Assembly: GCF_900102515.1 (NCBI RefSeq)
Contig: NZ_FMVS01000032.1
Coordinates: 1-42,383 of the forward strand
Length of the DNA: 42,383 nucleotides
Direction of reading: 5' to 3'
DNA from: Butyrivibrio sp. INlla14
Lineage (GTDB): Bacteria > Bacillota > Clostridia > Lachnospirales > Lachnospiraceae
Shown here: piece after piece, positions 1-8,012 of the stretch
Numbering within the stretch: the first letter of the stretch is position 1
How the letters are laid out: each line of letters opens with the position of its first letter
Position numbers and translations under genes: made by a program
The notes under the pieces: model-generated
Databases searched by the model: none
Seen by the model: only the letters and a program-made list of their open reading frames with translations
What the model was told of the DNA's origin: nothing

Positions 1-1
1 G

Positions 2-160
2 GTTGATAAAGCACTAATAGCAAAGCTTAGAGAGAAATACATGCAATGCCCGCCGGAAGGCATGTCGGCGGATGAAATCCGTGAGATGGACGATGAAGAC
101 CTTCTCGATATGGATTACTTCATGCACGAAGATGATGAATTCTTTGACGAGGTAGACTGA
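2..160 (+). CDS. 3' end of an unrecognised acidic protein (partial)
   Basis: An open frame runs in from the left edge and stops at TGA 158-160, giving 52 visible residues. The visible part is rich in Asp and Glu, with an acidic tail ending DEVD, and has a Cys-Pro-Pro turn near the middle. No domain is recognised. The gene is followed by hairpins and a bidirectional terminator, so it is the last gene of its transcript. The start lies outside the window and no function can be given. Confidence 0.6.
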   Translation, partial: VDKALIAKLREKYMQCPPEGMSADEIREMDDEDLLDMDYFMHEDDEFFDEVD

Positions 161-191
161 TAATAACAATCAGCATACCTCCGCTTTGCAT

Positions 192-245
192 GGCCCGGTC
201 TTGCCCGGGCCTTCAATTCAAGGTTGCGCCATCAAGGCGCAATTT
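192..245 (+). terminator. Two consecutive hairpins after the partial gene
   Basis: GGCCCGG (192-198) pairs with CCGGGCC (205-211), and TTGCGCC (224-230) pairs with GGCGCAA (236-242), which is followed by only three T. Neither has a full T tract, so they may help 3' end formation or stabilise the transcript rather than act alone as terminators. Confidence 0.4.
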
Positions 246-253
246 CCTATTAA

Positions 254-290
254 ATAAAAAAACCACCTGAATAATCAGGTGGTAATTTTT
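254..290. terminator. Bidirectional intrinsic terminator
   Basis: A perfect 9-bp stem, ACCACCTGA (262-270) with TCAGGTGGT (275-283), has a 4-nt loop. An A tract (254-261) lies to the left and AATTTTT to the right, so it can stop both the plus-strand gene before it and the convergent rpmB. Confidence 0.85.
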
Positions 291-311
291 AATACTTAAT
301 TAACTAAACAA

Positions 312-497
312 TTAAGCTCTTTCTACTTTGTTTGATCTAAGGCAGCTTGCGCAAACGTGCATTCTCTTAGTAGAGCCATTAACCTTACAAGCAACGTGCT
401 GAACGTTTGACTTCCAAACTCTATTAGATCTTCTATGAGAATGGCTTACGTTGTTTCCGAAATGAACGCCCTTGCCACAAATATCACATTTAGCCAT
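312..497 (-). CDS. rpmB: 50S ribosomal protein L28
   Basis: This is a 61-residue L28, a small basic protein of the large ribosomal subunit. It has the family's N-terminal MAKCDICGKG, the basic HSHRRSNR stretch, and two Cys pairs (CDIC near residue 4 and CASC near residue 50) that form the zinc site of C+ type L28. Length is normal for Firmicutes. The start is fixed by AGGAGGTG (complement of 503-510) just upstream. It is monocistronic, convergent with the upstream gene and divergent from yloU. The rpmB/yloU/fakA neighbourhood is conserved in Bacillus and Clostridia. Confidence 0.97.
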   Translation of the reverse strand: MAKCDICGKGVHFGNNVSHSHRRSNRVWKSNVQHVACKVNGSTKRMHVCASCLRSNKVERA

Positions 498-545
498 TTT
501 GACACCTCCTTATAAGCCATGTAATGTTTAAATCTAATCATTTCA

Positions 546-564
546 TTGCGGTTTGTGTCCGCAA
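546..564 (-). promoter_or_regulatory. Hairpin in the rpmB 5' leader
   Basis: TTGCGG (546-551) and CCGCAA (559-564) form a perfect 6-bp stem with a 7-nt loop, between the rpmB promoter and its ribosome site. There is no T tract. It may be a site for translational control, but no known leader family is recognised. Confidence 0.4.
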
Positions 565-571
565 CATTGAT

Positions 572-600
572 ATATTAGCAGAAAGTAAATATAATTGCAA
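572..600 (-). promoter_or_regulatory. Promoter of rpmB
   Basis: On the minus strand, TTGCAA (595-600) and TAATAT (572-577) are separated by 17 bp, a good vegetative sigma-A arrangement. The predicted start lies about 60 nt upstream of the ribosome site. Confidence 0.65.
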
Positions 601-622
601 GTAAATCTTACAAAAAATATGG

Positions 623-651
623 TTTATTTTTTATTAAACTGCTATTATAAT
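623..651 (+). promoter_or_regulatory. Promoter of yloU-fakA
   Basis: A perfect TATAAT lies at 646-651, with a weak -35 (TTTATT, 623-628) 17 bp upstream, in the divergent gap with rpmB. It probably drives yloU and fakA as far as the terminator at 2899. Confidence 0.6.
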
Positions 652-716
652 ACTATATGTATGCGATAAGATGGCTTTTTAGGCTATCTTCTATAAACGC
701 GTTAAGGAGGAAATAT

Positions 717-1079
717 ATGAAGGCTTCTGTAGTGAATACGCATATGGGAAATATTTCTATTGATAACGAAGTAATTGCCCAGTACGCAGGTGCTGTAGCA
801 ATGGAGTGCTTTGGCATTGTTGGTATGGCAAATGTTAATGTTAAGGATGGACTTGTTAGTCTTCTTAAACTGGACTCTATGACAAGAGGAATCAACGTAA
901 CTCTTGACGAGGGTGATAAACTTAGACTTGACTTCCATGTTATAGTTGCTTATGGTGTTAGTATTTCTGCTGTATCAGAAAATCTTATAGATACTGTTAA
1001 ATATAAGGTAGAGGAATTTACGGGGCTTGAAATCGAGAAGATCAATATCTATATCGAAGGCGTCCGTGTAATTGACTAA
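717..1079 (+). CDS. yloU: Asp23/Gls24 family protein (YloU-like)
   Basis: This 120-residue protein belongs to the Asp23/Gls24 family of small cytoplasmic or membrane-associated proteins linked to envelope homeostasis. Family features are the N-terminal GNISIDNEVIAQYAG, the FGIVGMA segment, the central DFHVIVAYGVSI strand and the C-terminal INIYIEGVRV. The start is ATG 717, with AAGGAGG at 704-710; a longer frame from 657 exists but has no ribosome site. It precedes the DAK-type kinase gene as yloU precedes yloV in Bacillus. The biochemical role is unsettled; the family assignment is firm. Confidence 0.92.
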   Translation: MKASVVNTHMGNISIDNEVIAQYAGAVAMECFGIVGMANVNVKDGLVSLLKLDSMTRGINVTLDEGDKLRLDFHVIVAYGVSISAVSENLIDTVKYKVEEFTGLEIEKINIYIEGVRVID

Positions 1080-1109
1080 TTCGATTGCAAGTTCTAGGAG
1101 GAATTTATT

Positions 1110-2885
1110 TTGAGTAACAATTGTTTAGACGCTAAGATGCTGTCAAAGATGTTTTTGACTGGTGCCAAGAATCTTGAAGCCAAGAAGGAATGGATAAACG
1201 AGCTTAACGTTTTCCCTGTTCCTGATGGAGATACAGGTACCAACATGACAATGACGATCATGTCTGCAGCCAAGGAAGTAAGCTCCCTTGGAGAGAATGC
1301 TTCCATGGAAGCCATCTGTAAGGCTATTTCTTCTGGCTCACTTCGAGGGGCTAGAGGTAACTCGGGTGTTATTCTTTCGCAGCTTCTTAGAGGATTTACC
1401 AAGGTTGTTAAGACCCACGATGAAATTGATGTAAAGATTCTTGCAGAAGCTTTTGATAAAGCTGTAGAGACTGCCTACAAGGCAGTTATGAAGCCCAAGG
1501 AAGGTACAATCCTTACCGTAGCCAAGGGCGCTAGCGAGAAAGCTAAAGAGCTCGCTGTAGAAGGTACAGAGGATATTGAATATTTCAGCAATGAAGTTAT
1601 TAAATATGCAGATGAGGTTCTTGCCAAGACTCCTGATATGCTTCCTGTTCTAAAGCAGGCTGGCGTTGTTGATTCAGGCGGACAGGGTCTTATGCAGGTT
1701 CTCAAGGGAGCTCTTGATGGTTACCTCGGCAAAGAGATTGATCTTTCTATAACAGAAGAACAGGTAACACCTGGTGCCAGAACTAAGGCTGAGCCTAAGG
1801 AAGAAGACATCAAGTTTGGCTATTGTACAGAGTTTATAGTTCTTTTAAATAAGCCTTTAAATGTTAAGCAGGAGATTGATTTTAAGGGATTTCTTGAATC
1901 AATCGGTGACAGTATTGTTCTCGTTGCAGATGATGAAATCTGTAAGGTTCATGTTCACTCAAATGATCCTGGACTAGCTATTCAGAGAGCTCTTATGTAT
2001 GGTCAGCTTTCAAACATGAAAATTGACAACATGAGAATGGAACATAGAGAGAAGCTTTTCCATGAAAATAGCGATGGTTCTTGGGCTGAGATCAAGACAG
2101 AAATTAATGGCGCTGCTGAAATGACTCCAACATATTCCAAAGATGATGAGATTCCTCTTGGAAACAAGGTTAATATGGATAGCGAAGAGGAAAAGGCGCC
2201 TGCAGAGCCTCCTAAGGAAATTGGATTTGTTACCGTTTGCGCTGGATCAGGCCTTGCTGATATCTTCAGAGGACTTGGTGTTGACTATGTAATAGAAGGC
2301 GGTCAGACAATGAACCCAAGTACTGCGGATATTTTAGACGCAGTTGAAAAGGTTAATGCTAAGACAGTTATCGTTCTTCCTAACAATAAGAATATTATTC
2401 TTGCTGCAAATCAGGCTGCAATTATGTCTGAAGATAATGCAGATGGAAAGAAGATTGTAGTTGTCCCATCCAAGACTGTTCCACAGGGAATTACTGCTAT
2501 TATTAACTATGTTCCTGAGACTCCAGTCGATGAAGTAGTTTCTGCAATGACTGAGTCGCTAGGTACAGTAAATACAGGTGAAGTTACTTACGCTGTAAGA
2601 GATACCAAGATTGATGATGTTGAGATCAGACAGGGTGATTACATGGGTATTGGTGATGCCGGAATCCTAGCAGTTGGTGGAGAGATTGCGGACGTTACAT
2701 TTGACATGCTTGATAAGATGATGTCTGAGGAGCTTGAGCTCATCAGCATTTATTACGGAAGCGATGTAGATGAGAAGGACGCTGATGCTCTCAGGAGCAG
2801 AGTTTCTGAGAAATTCCCTAATTGTGATGTAGAGCTCCAGTATGGCGGTCAACCAATATACTACTACATAGTTTCAGCTGAATAA
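1110..2885 (+). CDS. fakA: Fatty acid kinase FakA (DAK family, YloV-like)
   Basis: FakA phosphorylates fatty acids held by a FakB (DegV) protein, making acyl-phosphate for phospholipid synthesis from external fatty acids. The 591-residue protein has an N-terminal DhaL-type nucleotide domain: FPVPDGDTGTNM near residue 34 carries the Mg-binding Asp residues, and GARGNSGVILSQLLRG near residue 76 follows. A middle domain comes next, then an acidic linker (about 345-370) and the FakA C-terminal domain. The start is TTG at 1110, with AGGAGG at 1096-1101. Length is slightly above Bacillus YloV because of the linker. A DegV gene lies 2.2 kb downstream beyond recG and could supply the partner. Confidence 0.93.
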   Translation: MSNNCLDAKMLSKMFLTGAKNLEAKKEWINELNVFPVPDGDTGTNMTMTIMSAAKEVSSLGENASMEAICKAISSGSLRGARGNSGVILSQLLRGFTKVVKTHDEIDVKILAEAFDKAVETAYKAVMKPKEGTILTVAKGASEKAKELAVEGTEDIEYFSNEVIKYADEVLAKTPDMLPVLKQAGVVDSGGQGLMQVLKGALDGYLGKEIDLSITEEQVTPGARTKAEPKEEDIKFGYCTEFIVLLNKPLNVKQEIDFKGFLESIGDSIVLVADDEICKVHVHSNDPGLAIQRALMYGQLSNMKIDNMRMEHREKLFHENSDGSWAEIKTEINGAAEMTPTYSKDDEIPLGNKVNMDSEEEKAPAEPPKEIGFVTVCAGSGLADIFRGLGVDYVIEGGQTMNPSTADILDAVEKVNAKTVIVLPNNKNIILAANQAAIMSEDNADGKKIVVVPSKTVPQGITAIINYVPETPVDEVVSAMTESLGTVNTGEVTYAVRDTKIDDVEIRQGDYMGIGDAGILAVGGEIADVTFDMLDKMMSEELELISIYYGSDVDEKDADALRSRVSEKFPNCDVELQYGGQPIYYYIVSAE

Positions 2886-2898
2886 TAAGAGTAATATT

Positions 2899-2922
2899 GC
2901 CGGGCTTTTTGCCCGGCTTTTT
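2899..2922 (+). terminator. Intrinsic terminator after fakA
   Basis: GCCGGGC (2899-2905), a TTTTT loop and GCCCGGC (2911-2917) are followed by TTTTTC. This is a classic short GC-rich terminator, 13 nt after the fakA stop. Confidence 0.9.
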
Positions 2923-2941
2923 CTTTATGCACAATACAATG

Positions 2942-2947
2942 TATAAT
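2942..2947 (+). promoter_or_regulatory. Likely -10 box for recG
   Basis: A perfect TATAAT lies 38 nt before the recG start, just after the fakA terminator. No convincing -35 is seen at the usual spacing. Confidence 0.45.
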
Positions 2948-2979
2948 AGTTTTATCTTTGATTTTAGGAAGGTGCCATT

Positions 2980-5049
2980 ATGGGGAGTGGTTATTCTCAG
3001 GAACTAGTAATAAACTTAAAAGGAGTCGGGGAGAAGATATCTAAACTTTTTGAAAAATGTGGTGTAAGGACTGTTGGAGATCTTTTGTCCTACTATCCAA
3101 GAGCCTATGACGGTTTTCTTGCCCCTGTAAGAGCATGTGATGCCATTTCAGGCCAGGTTAACGCTGTTAAACTTACTATAATTGGCAGTATAGTGAAACG
3201 TCGTGTCAGAAACCTCTCTATTATTGCTTTTGAAGCTGCTGATGAAACTGGCAGAATAAAGATGACCTATTTTAATGCTCCATATCTCGCTTCTTCTCTC
3301 AAGAGCGGAACAACTCACATATTTAGGGGCATGGTTCAAAAGAAGGGCTCATTTTTAACTATGGATCAGCCCAAGATGTATAGCATAGAAGAGTATTCAT
3401 CTCTAATTGGAAAGCTTCTTCCAAGATACCCTCTAGTAAAAGGACTGACCAATAATGCGGTTATGAAAGCAATGGAACAGGCCTTTCTAGGGGCTGAAGC
3501 CTCTAAAGAGTTTATACCAAGCGATATCCTGAACAGGCTAGGGCTAATTGGTCTTTCAGAGGCTGTTAGAGGCATTCATTTTCCTGCAAATGAAAAAATG
3601 CTTGAAGATGCCAGAAGAAGGCTTGCATATAATGAATTTTTACTATTTGTGTTAAGACTAAGGCTCCTTAAGAAGAATTCTGAAGAATTGTCTAATTCTT
3701 TTCCTATGCTCGAAACATCAGAAACCAGACGTTTACTAGAAGTTTTACCATATAAATTAACAAGTGCTCAGCTGCAAGCCTGGGAGGATATTCTTCATGA
3801 TATTTCAGGGCCGTCTGTAATGAACAGGCTAATTCAGGGTGATGTGGGATCTGGCAAGACAATCCTGGCTTTCATGGCTCTTTTAACTGCCGCAGCAAAT
3901 GGCTACCAGGCAGCTCTCATGGCTCCGACAGAAGTCCTTGCTGCCCAGCATTTTGAAGGTTTTAAAGAACTTATCGATAAATATGGTATCAGCTCCTTGA
4001 AACCAGTTCTTTTAACAGGAGCTCTTTCTGCCAAGGATAAAAGAGAAGCCCAGCGCCTTATAAGTCTTGGAGAAGTAAATTGTATTATCGGAACAAATGC
4101 GCTCATACAGGACAAAGTAGATTATAAGAATCTCGCGCTTGTAGTTACCGATGAGCAGCACAGATTTGGAGTAAGACAAAGAGAAGCTCTTGCTGGTAAG
4201 GGACTTAACACCCATGTTCTTGCTATGAGTGCCACACCAATTCCCAGAACACTTGCGATAATTCTTTATGGAGATCTTCATATATCCATAATAAATGAAC
4301 TTCCAGGCGGGCGTCTCCCTATAAAAAACTGTGTTGTAGGAACTGACTACAGGCCAAAAGCTTATAAATTCATAAAAGATCAGGTAGAAGCCGGGAGGCA
4401 GGCTTATGTCATTTGTCCTATGATAGAAGAAGGAGAACTTGATGGCCTATGCAATGTGACAGATTATACTGAAATACTGCGTCAGAACTTACCGTCCAGT
4501 ATTCGTGTTGAGATGCTCCATGGCAAAATGAAGCCAAAGGAAAAGGACGAGATAATGGAAGCCTTTGCAAGAAAAGATATTGATGTTCTTGTTTCTACCA
4601 CTGTTATCGAGGTTGGAATTAATGTCCCTAATGCAACTGTAATGATGATTGAAAATGCTGAAAGATACGGCTTATCTCAGCTGCATCAGCTAAGAGGAAG
4701 AGTTGGACGTGGTAAGCATCAGTCTTACTGCATTTTTCTAAATACCTCAGAAGGTGAAGATGCTAAAAAGCGTCTCGATATCATGAATAAGTCAAATGAT
4801 GGATTCAAGATAGCAGAGGAAGATTTAAGACAGCGAGGGCCTGGCGACCTTTTTGGAGTTCGACAGAGCGGAGACCTTAATTTCAGGGTAGGGGATATCT
4901 ATCATGACAGTGATCTGGTAAAAGAATCTGCCATGGACGCTGATAGAATTTTATCCGAAGATCCAGACCTAAGTCTTCCACAATATCGTGTGCTTAAAGA
5001 GACACTAGCCACAAAATCTGCAAATTTTATTGACTTTGCTACTTTATAA
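2980..5049 (+). CDS. recG: ATP-dependent DNA helicase RecG
   Basis: RecG is a monomeric superfamily 2 translocase that reverses stalled forks and branch-migrates Holliday junctions. The 689 residues match the family length. The N-terminal third holds the wedge (OB) domain. Helicase motifs follow: Walker A GDVGSGKT (about 287-294), DEQH (391-394) in the Walker B segment, ATPIPRTLA, and the C-terminal RGRVGRG motif VI with the RQRGPGDLFGVRQSG segment typical of RecG. The start is ATG 2980 behind GGAAGG. It sits behind its own -10 box between fakA and degV. A second junction enzyme, RecU, is encoded at 15502. Confidence 0.97.
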   Translation: MGSGYSQELVINLKGVGEKISKLFEKCGVRTVGDLLSYYPRAYDGFLAPVRACDAISGQVNAVKLTIIGSIVKRRVRNLSIIAFEAADETGRIKMTYFNAPYLASSLKSGTTHIFRGMVQKKGSFLTMDQPKMYSIEEYSSLIGKLLPRYPLVKGLTNNAVMKAMEQAFLGAEASKEFIPSDILNRLGLIGLSEAVRGIHFPANEKMLEDARRRLAYNEFLLFVLRLRLLKKNSEELSNSFPMLETSETRRLLEVLPYKLTSAQLQAWEDILHDISGPSVMNRLIQGDVGSGKTILAFMALLTAAANGYQAALMAPTEVLAAQHFEGFKELIDKYGISSLKPVLLTGALSAKDKREAQRLISLGEVNCIIGTNALIQDKVDYKNLALVVTDEQHRFGVRQREALAGKGLNTHVLAMSATPIPRTLAIILYGDLHISIINELPGGRLPIKNCVVGTDYRPKAYKFIKDQVEAGRQAYVICPMIEEGELDGLCNVTDYTEILRQNLPSSIRVEMLHGKMKPKEKDEIMEAFARKDIDVLVSTTVIEVGINVPNATVMMIENAERYGLSQLHQLRGRVGRGKHQSYCIFLNTSEGEDAKKRLDIMNKSNDGFKIAEEDLRQRGPGDLFGVRQSGDLNFRVGDIYHDSDLVKESAMDADRILSEDPDLSLPQYRVLKETLATKSANFIDFATL

Positions 5050-5117
5050 AAGTAAGATATCTTTAGTTGAATAAGAAAATAGGAGCATTATCGGCACAAG
5101 CCGGGACAGGGGAGAAA

Positions 5118-5987
5118 ATGTCTAAGATAGCAGTTATAACTGATAGTAATAGCGGAATCACACAGTCTCAGGGTAAGGAACTTGGTATTTTTGTTGTTCC
5201 TATGCCATTTACAATTAACAACGAAGATTATTTTGAGGACATAAACCTGACTCAGGATGAGTTTTATAACAAATTAGCAGAAGATGCTACTGTTTCTACA
5301 AGCCAGCCATCTCCAGATTCTCTTATGACTCTTTGGGATAAGGTTTTGAAAGAGTATGATCAGATTATTTATATTCCAATGAGTAGCGGTCTTTCTGGAT
5401 CATGCCAGAGTGCTTTTATGATTGCATCTGAAGAATATGAAGGCAAGGTATTTGTTGTAGACAATCAGCGAATATCTGTAACTCAGAGACAGTCGGCCTT
5501 AGATGCCAAGGAAATGGCAGAGGCTGGGCTTTCTGCAGAAGAAATCGTTGAAAAGCTTATGGAGAATAAGTTTGAATCAAGCATATATATTATGCTTGAT
5601 ACTCTATATTACCTTAAAAAGGGCGGCAGGATAACACCTGCAGCAGCTGCACTTGGAACACTTTTGCGCTTGAAACCGGTTCTTCAGATTCAGGGCGAGA
5701 AGCTTGATGCTTTTGCCAAGGCAAGAACAAGTTCTCAGGGTAAGAATATCATGATAAATGCCATTAAGGCAGATATAGAGAACAGGTTTGGAGGCATGGA
5801 AGCCAAGGACTTCTGGATTTCCTGTGCCTATACCAAAAACTTAGAGTCTGCAAATGCCTGGAAGAAGGAACTGGAAGATGCTTTTCCGGGATTTGATATA
5901 AATATGGATCCTCTTTCATTATCTGTTGCATGTCACATAGGACCTGGTGCACTGGCAGTAACAGTAACGAAAAAGGTTCATTTCTGA
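5118..5987 (+). CDS. DegV family fatty-acid-binding protein (FakB-like)
   Basis: DegV/FakB proteins bind a single fatty acid and present it to FakA for phosphorylation. The 289-residue frame from ATG 5118 (ribosome site AGGGGAG, 5108-5114) begins MSKIAVITDSNSGI, the standard DegV start. A longer frame from TTG 5067 adds 17 residues without a ribosome site and is not preferred. Conserved points are the TSQPS loop near residue 57, PMSSGLSGS, and YLKKGGRIT with the downstream hydrophobic ALGTLLRLKPVL that frames the lipid pocket. It lies 68 nt after recG. Pairing with the FakA encoded at 1110 is an inference from family and proximity. Confidence 0.9.
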   Translation: MSKIAVITDSNSGITQSQGKELGIFVVPMPFTINNEDYFEDINLTQDEFYNKLAEDATVSTSQPSPDSLMTLWDKVLKEYDQIIYIPMSSGLSGSCQSAFMIASEEYEGKVFVVDNQRISVTQRQSALDAKEMAEAGLSAEEIVEKLMENKFESSIYIMLDTLYYLKKGGRITPAAAALGTLLRLKPVLQIQGEKLDAFAKARTSSQGKNIMINAIKADIENRFGGMEAKDFWISCAYTKNLESANAWKKELEDAFPGFDINMDPLSLSVACHIGPGALAVTVTKKVHF

Positions 5988-6037
5988 TTTACAAATTATT
6001 ATTTTAGAAAAAAGTTTTATTAAAGGGGTTTTATAGC

Positions 6038-7960
6038 ATGGCATCATTTGAACAATATGACGCTTCCAGTATTACAGTACTAGAGGGGCTTGAAGCAGTT
6101 AGAAAGCGTCCTGGTATGTACATTGGAAGTGTTACCACTCGTGGACTTAACCATCTGGTTTATGAGATCGTTGATAACGCGGTGGACGAACATCTGGCAG
6201 GATTCTGCACAATTATCCATGTTACTCTTGAAGCTGATGGTTCAGCTACAGTTGAAGATAACGGAAGAGGTATCCCTGTTGGAATGCACGCAAAAGGCAT
6301 TACTGCTGAGCGTGTAGTTCTTACTATGCTACATGCCGGCGGTAAATTTGATAATAATGCATATAAGACAAGTGGTGGACTTCATGGTGTAGGTTCATCA
6401 GTTGTTAACGCGCTTTCAACGAGAATGAGCGTTAGAATTAAAAAGGATGGTTTTATCTATGAGGATTCCTATGAGAGAGGAATTCCTACGACCAAGCTTG
6501 TTGACGGGCTTCTTACACCAGTTGGAACAACTAGGGAAACAGGAACATGCATAAATTTCCTGCCTGATGATACTATTTTTGAAAAGACCAGATTTAAAGA
6601 GGATGATATTAAATCAAGGCTTCATGAAACTGCTTATCTTAATCCTGAACTTACCATTATTTTCCAGGATAAGAGACCAGGCGTTGAGGAATATATAGAG
6701 TTCCACGAGCCCGATGGTATCACTGGCTTTATCAAGGATATGAATAAGTCAAAAGAGTCTGTGCATGAGGTAGTTTCCTTTAGCGGTGAATCTGAAGGTG
6801 TAGAGGTTGAAGTTGCCTTTCAGTATGTCAATGAATTCCACGAAGAAGTCCTTGGCTTTTGTAATAACATCTACAATGCCGAAGGTGGTACACATCTAAC
6901 CGGCTTTAAAACTATGTTTACTAATATCATCAACCAGTATGCAAGAGAACTCAATATCCTAAAGGATAAAGACAATAACTTTACAGGTACTGATGTTAGA
7001 AATGGTATGACTGCAGTTGTATCCATCAAACACCCTGATCCTAGATTTGAAGGTCAGACCAAGACTAAGCTTGACAATCAGGACGCTGCCAAGGTTGTTT
7101 CAAAGATAACTGGCGATGAGATGACAAGATTTTTTGATAGAAATCTTGAAGTCCTTAAGTCCATTATTGGCTGCGCTGAAAAAGCTGCCAAAATCAGGAA
7201 AACTGAAGAAAAAGCCAAGACCAACATGCTTACCAAGCAGAAATATTCCTTTGATTCTAATGGTAAGCTTGCAAACTGCATCAGCAAGGATGCTTCTAAA
7301 TGCGAGATATTTATTGTAGAGGGAGATTCTGCCGGCGGCAGTGCCAAGATGGCAAGAGACAGGAATTACCAGGCTATTCTTCCAATCAGAGGTAAGATCC
7401 TAAATGTTGAAAAGGCTAGTATCGATAAGGTTCTTGCCAATGCTGAGATCAAGACCATGATCAACGCTTTTGGCTGTGGCTTTTCAGAAGGCTATGGCAA
7501 TGATTTCGATATTAATAAACTTCGATATGACAAGATCATTATCATGGCGGATGCCGACGTTGATGGTGAGCATATAGCAACGCTACTTCTTACCTTGTTT
7601 TATAGATTCATGCCTGAACTAATATTCCAGGGGCATGTTTATATTGCCATGCCACCTCTTTACAAGGCTATTCCTGCAAGAGGTAAAGAAGAGTATCTAT
7701 ATGACGACTCAGCTCTTGCAAAATATAGAGCTACTCATAAGGGCAGCTTTACACTTCAGAGATATAAGGGTCTTGGTGAAATGGACCCTGAACAGCTTTG
7801 GGAGACAACTCTGGATCCAGAAAAGAGACTTTTAAAGGCAGTTGAGATTGAAGATGCCAAGATGGCTTCTCAGATGACTGAGCTTCTTATGGGTGTTGAT
7901 GTACCTCCAAGACGAGAATTTATTCATCAGCATGCCACAGATGCTGAACTTGATATTTAA
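6038..7960 (+). CDS. parE: Type IIA DNA topoisomerase B subunit (ParE/GyrB type)
   Basis: This is the ATPase subunit of a type II topoisomerase, acting with the A subunit encoded next. The 640 residues hold a GHKL ATPase domain (EIVDNAVDEHLAG near 43, DNGRGIPVG near 78, GGLHGVGSSVVN near 113), a transducer domain, and a TOPRIM domain with EGDSAGG (catalytic Glu428) and DADVDGEHI (Asp505, Asp507, Asp509). There is no large insertion as in enterobacterial GyrB. It lies far from any dnaA/recF context, and its partner lacks a GyrA box, so topoisomerase IV is the better reading. Sequence alone separates ParE and GyrB poorly, so the symbol is tentative. Confidence 0.8.
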   Translation: MASFEQYDASSITVLEGLEAVRKRPGMYIGSVTTRGLNHLVYEIVDNAVDEHLAGFCTIIHVTLEADGSATVEDNGRGIPVGMHAKGITAERVVLTMLHAGGKFDNNAYKTSGGLHGVGSSVVNALSTRMSVRIKKDGFIYEDSYERGIPTTKLVDGLLTPVGTTRETGTCINFLPDDTIFEKTRFKEDDIKSRLHETAYLNPELTIIFQDKRPGVEEYIEFHEPDGITGFIKDMNKSKESVHEVVSFSGESEGVEVEVAFQYVNEFHEEVLGFCNNIYNAEGGTHLTGFKTMFTNIINQYARELNILKDKDNNFTGTDVRNGMTAVVSIKHPDPRFEGQTKTKLDNQDAAKVVSKITGDEMTRFFDRNLEVLKSIIGCAEKAAKIRKTEEKAKTNMLTKQKYSFDSNGKLANCISKDASKCEIFIVEGDSAGGSAKMARDRNYQAILPIRGKILNVEKASIDKVLANAEIKTMINAFGCGFSEGYGNDFDINKLRYDKIIIMADADVDGEHIATLLLTLFYRFMPELIFQGHVYIAMPPLYKAIPARGKEEYLYDDSALAKYRATHKGSFTLQRYKGLGEMDPEQLWETTLDPEKRLLKAVEIEDAKMASQMTELLMGVDVPPRREFIHQHATDAELDI

Positions 7961-8012
7961 CATGATATAGGTTAAGCATTTTGACTTTACATAGTATTAC
8001 TCGGGAGAAAAA

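Noticed and set aside
657..716. Upstream extension of the Asp23-like gene
   Set aside because: It starts within a few bases of the -10 box without a Shine-Dalgarno, while ATG 717 has a perfect AAGGAGG and the family's normal start.
5067..5117. TTG start for the DegV gene
   Set aside because: It adds non-family residues and has no ribosome site; ATG 5118 has both family start and site.
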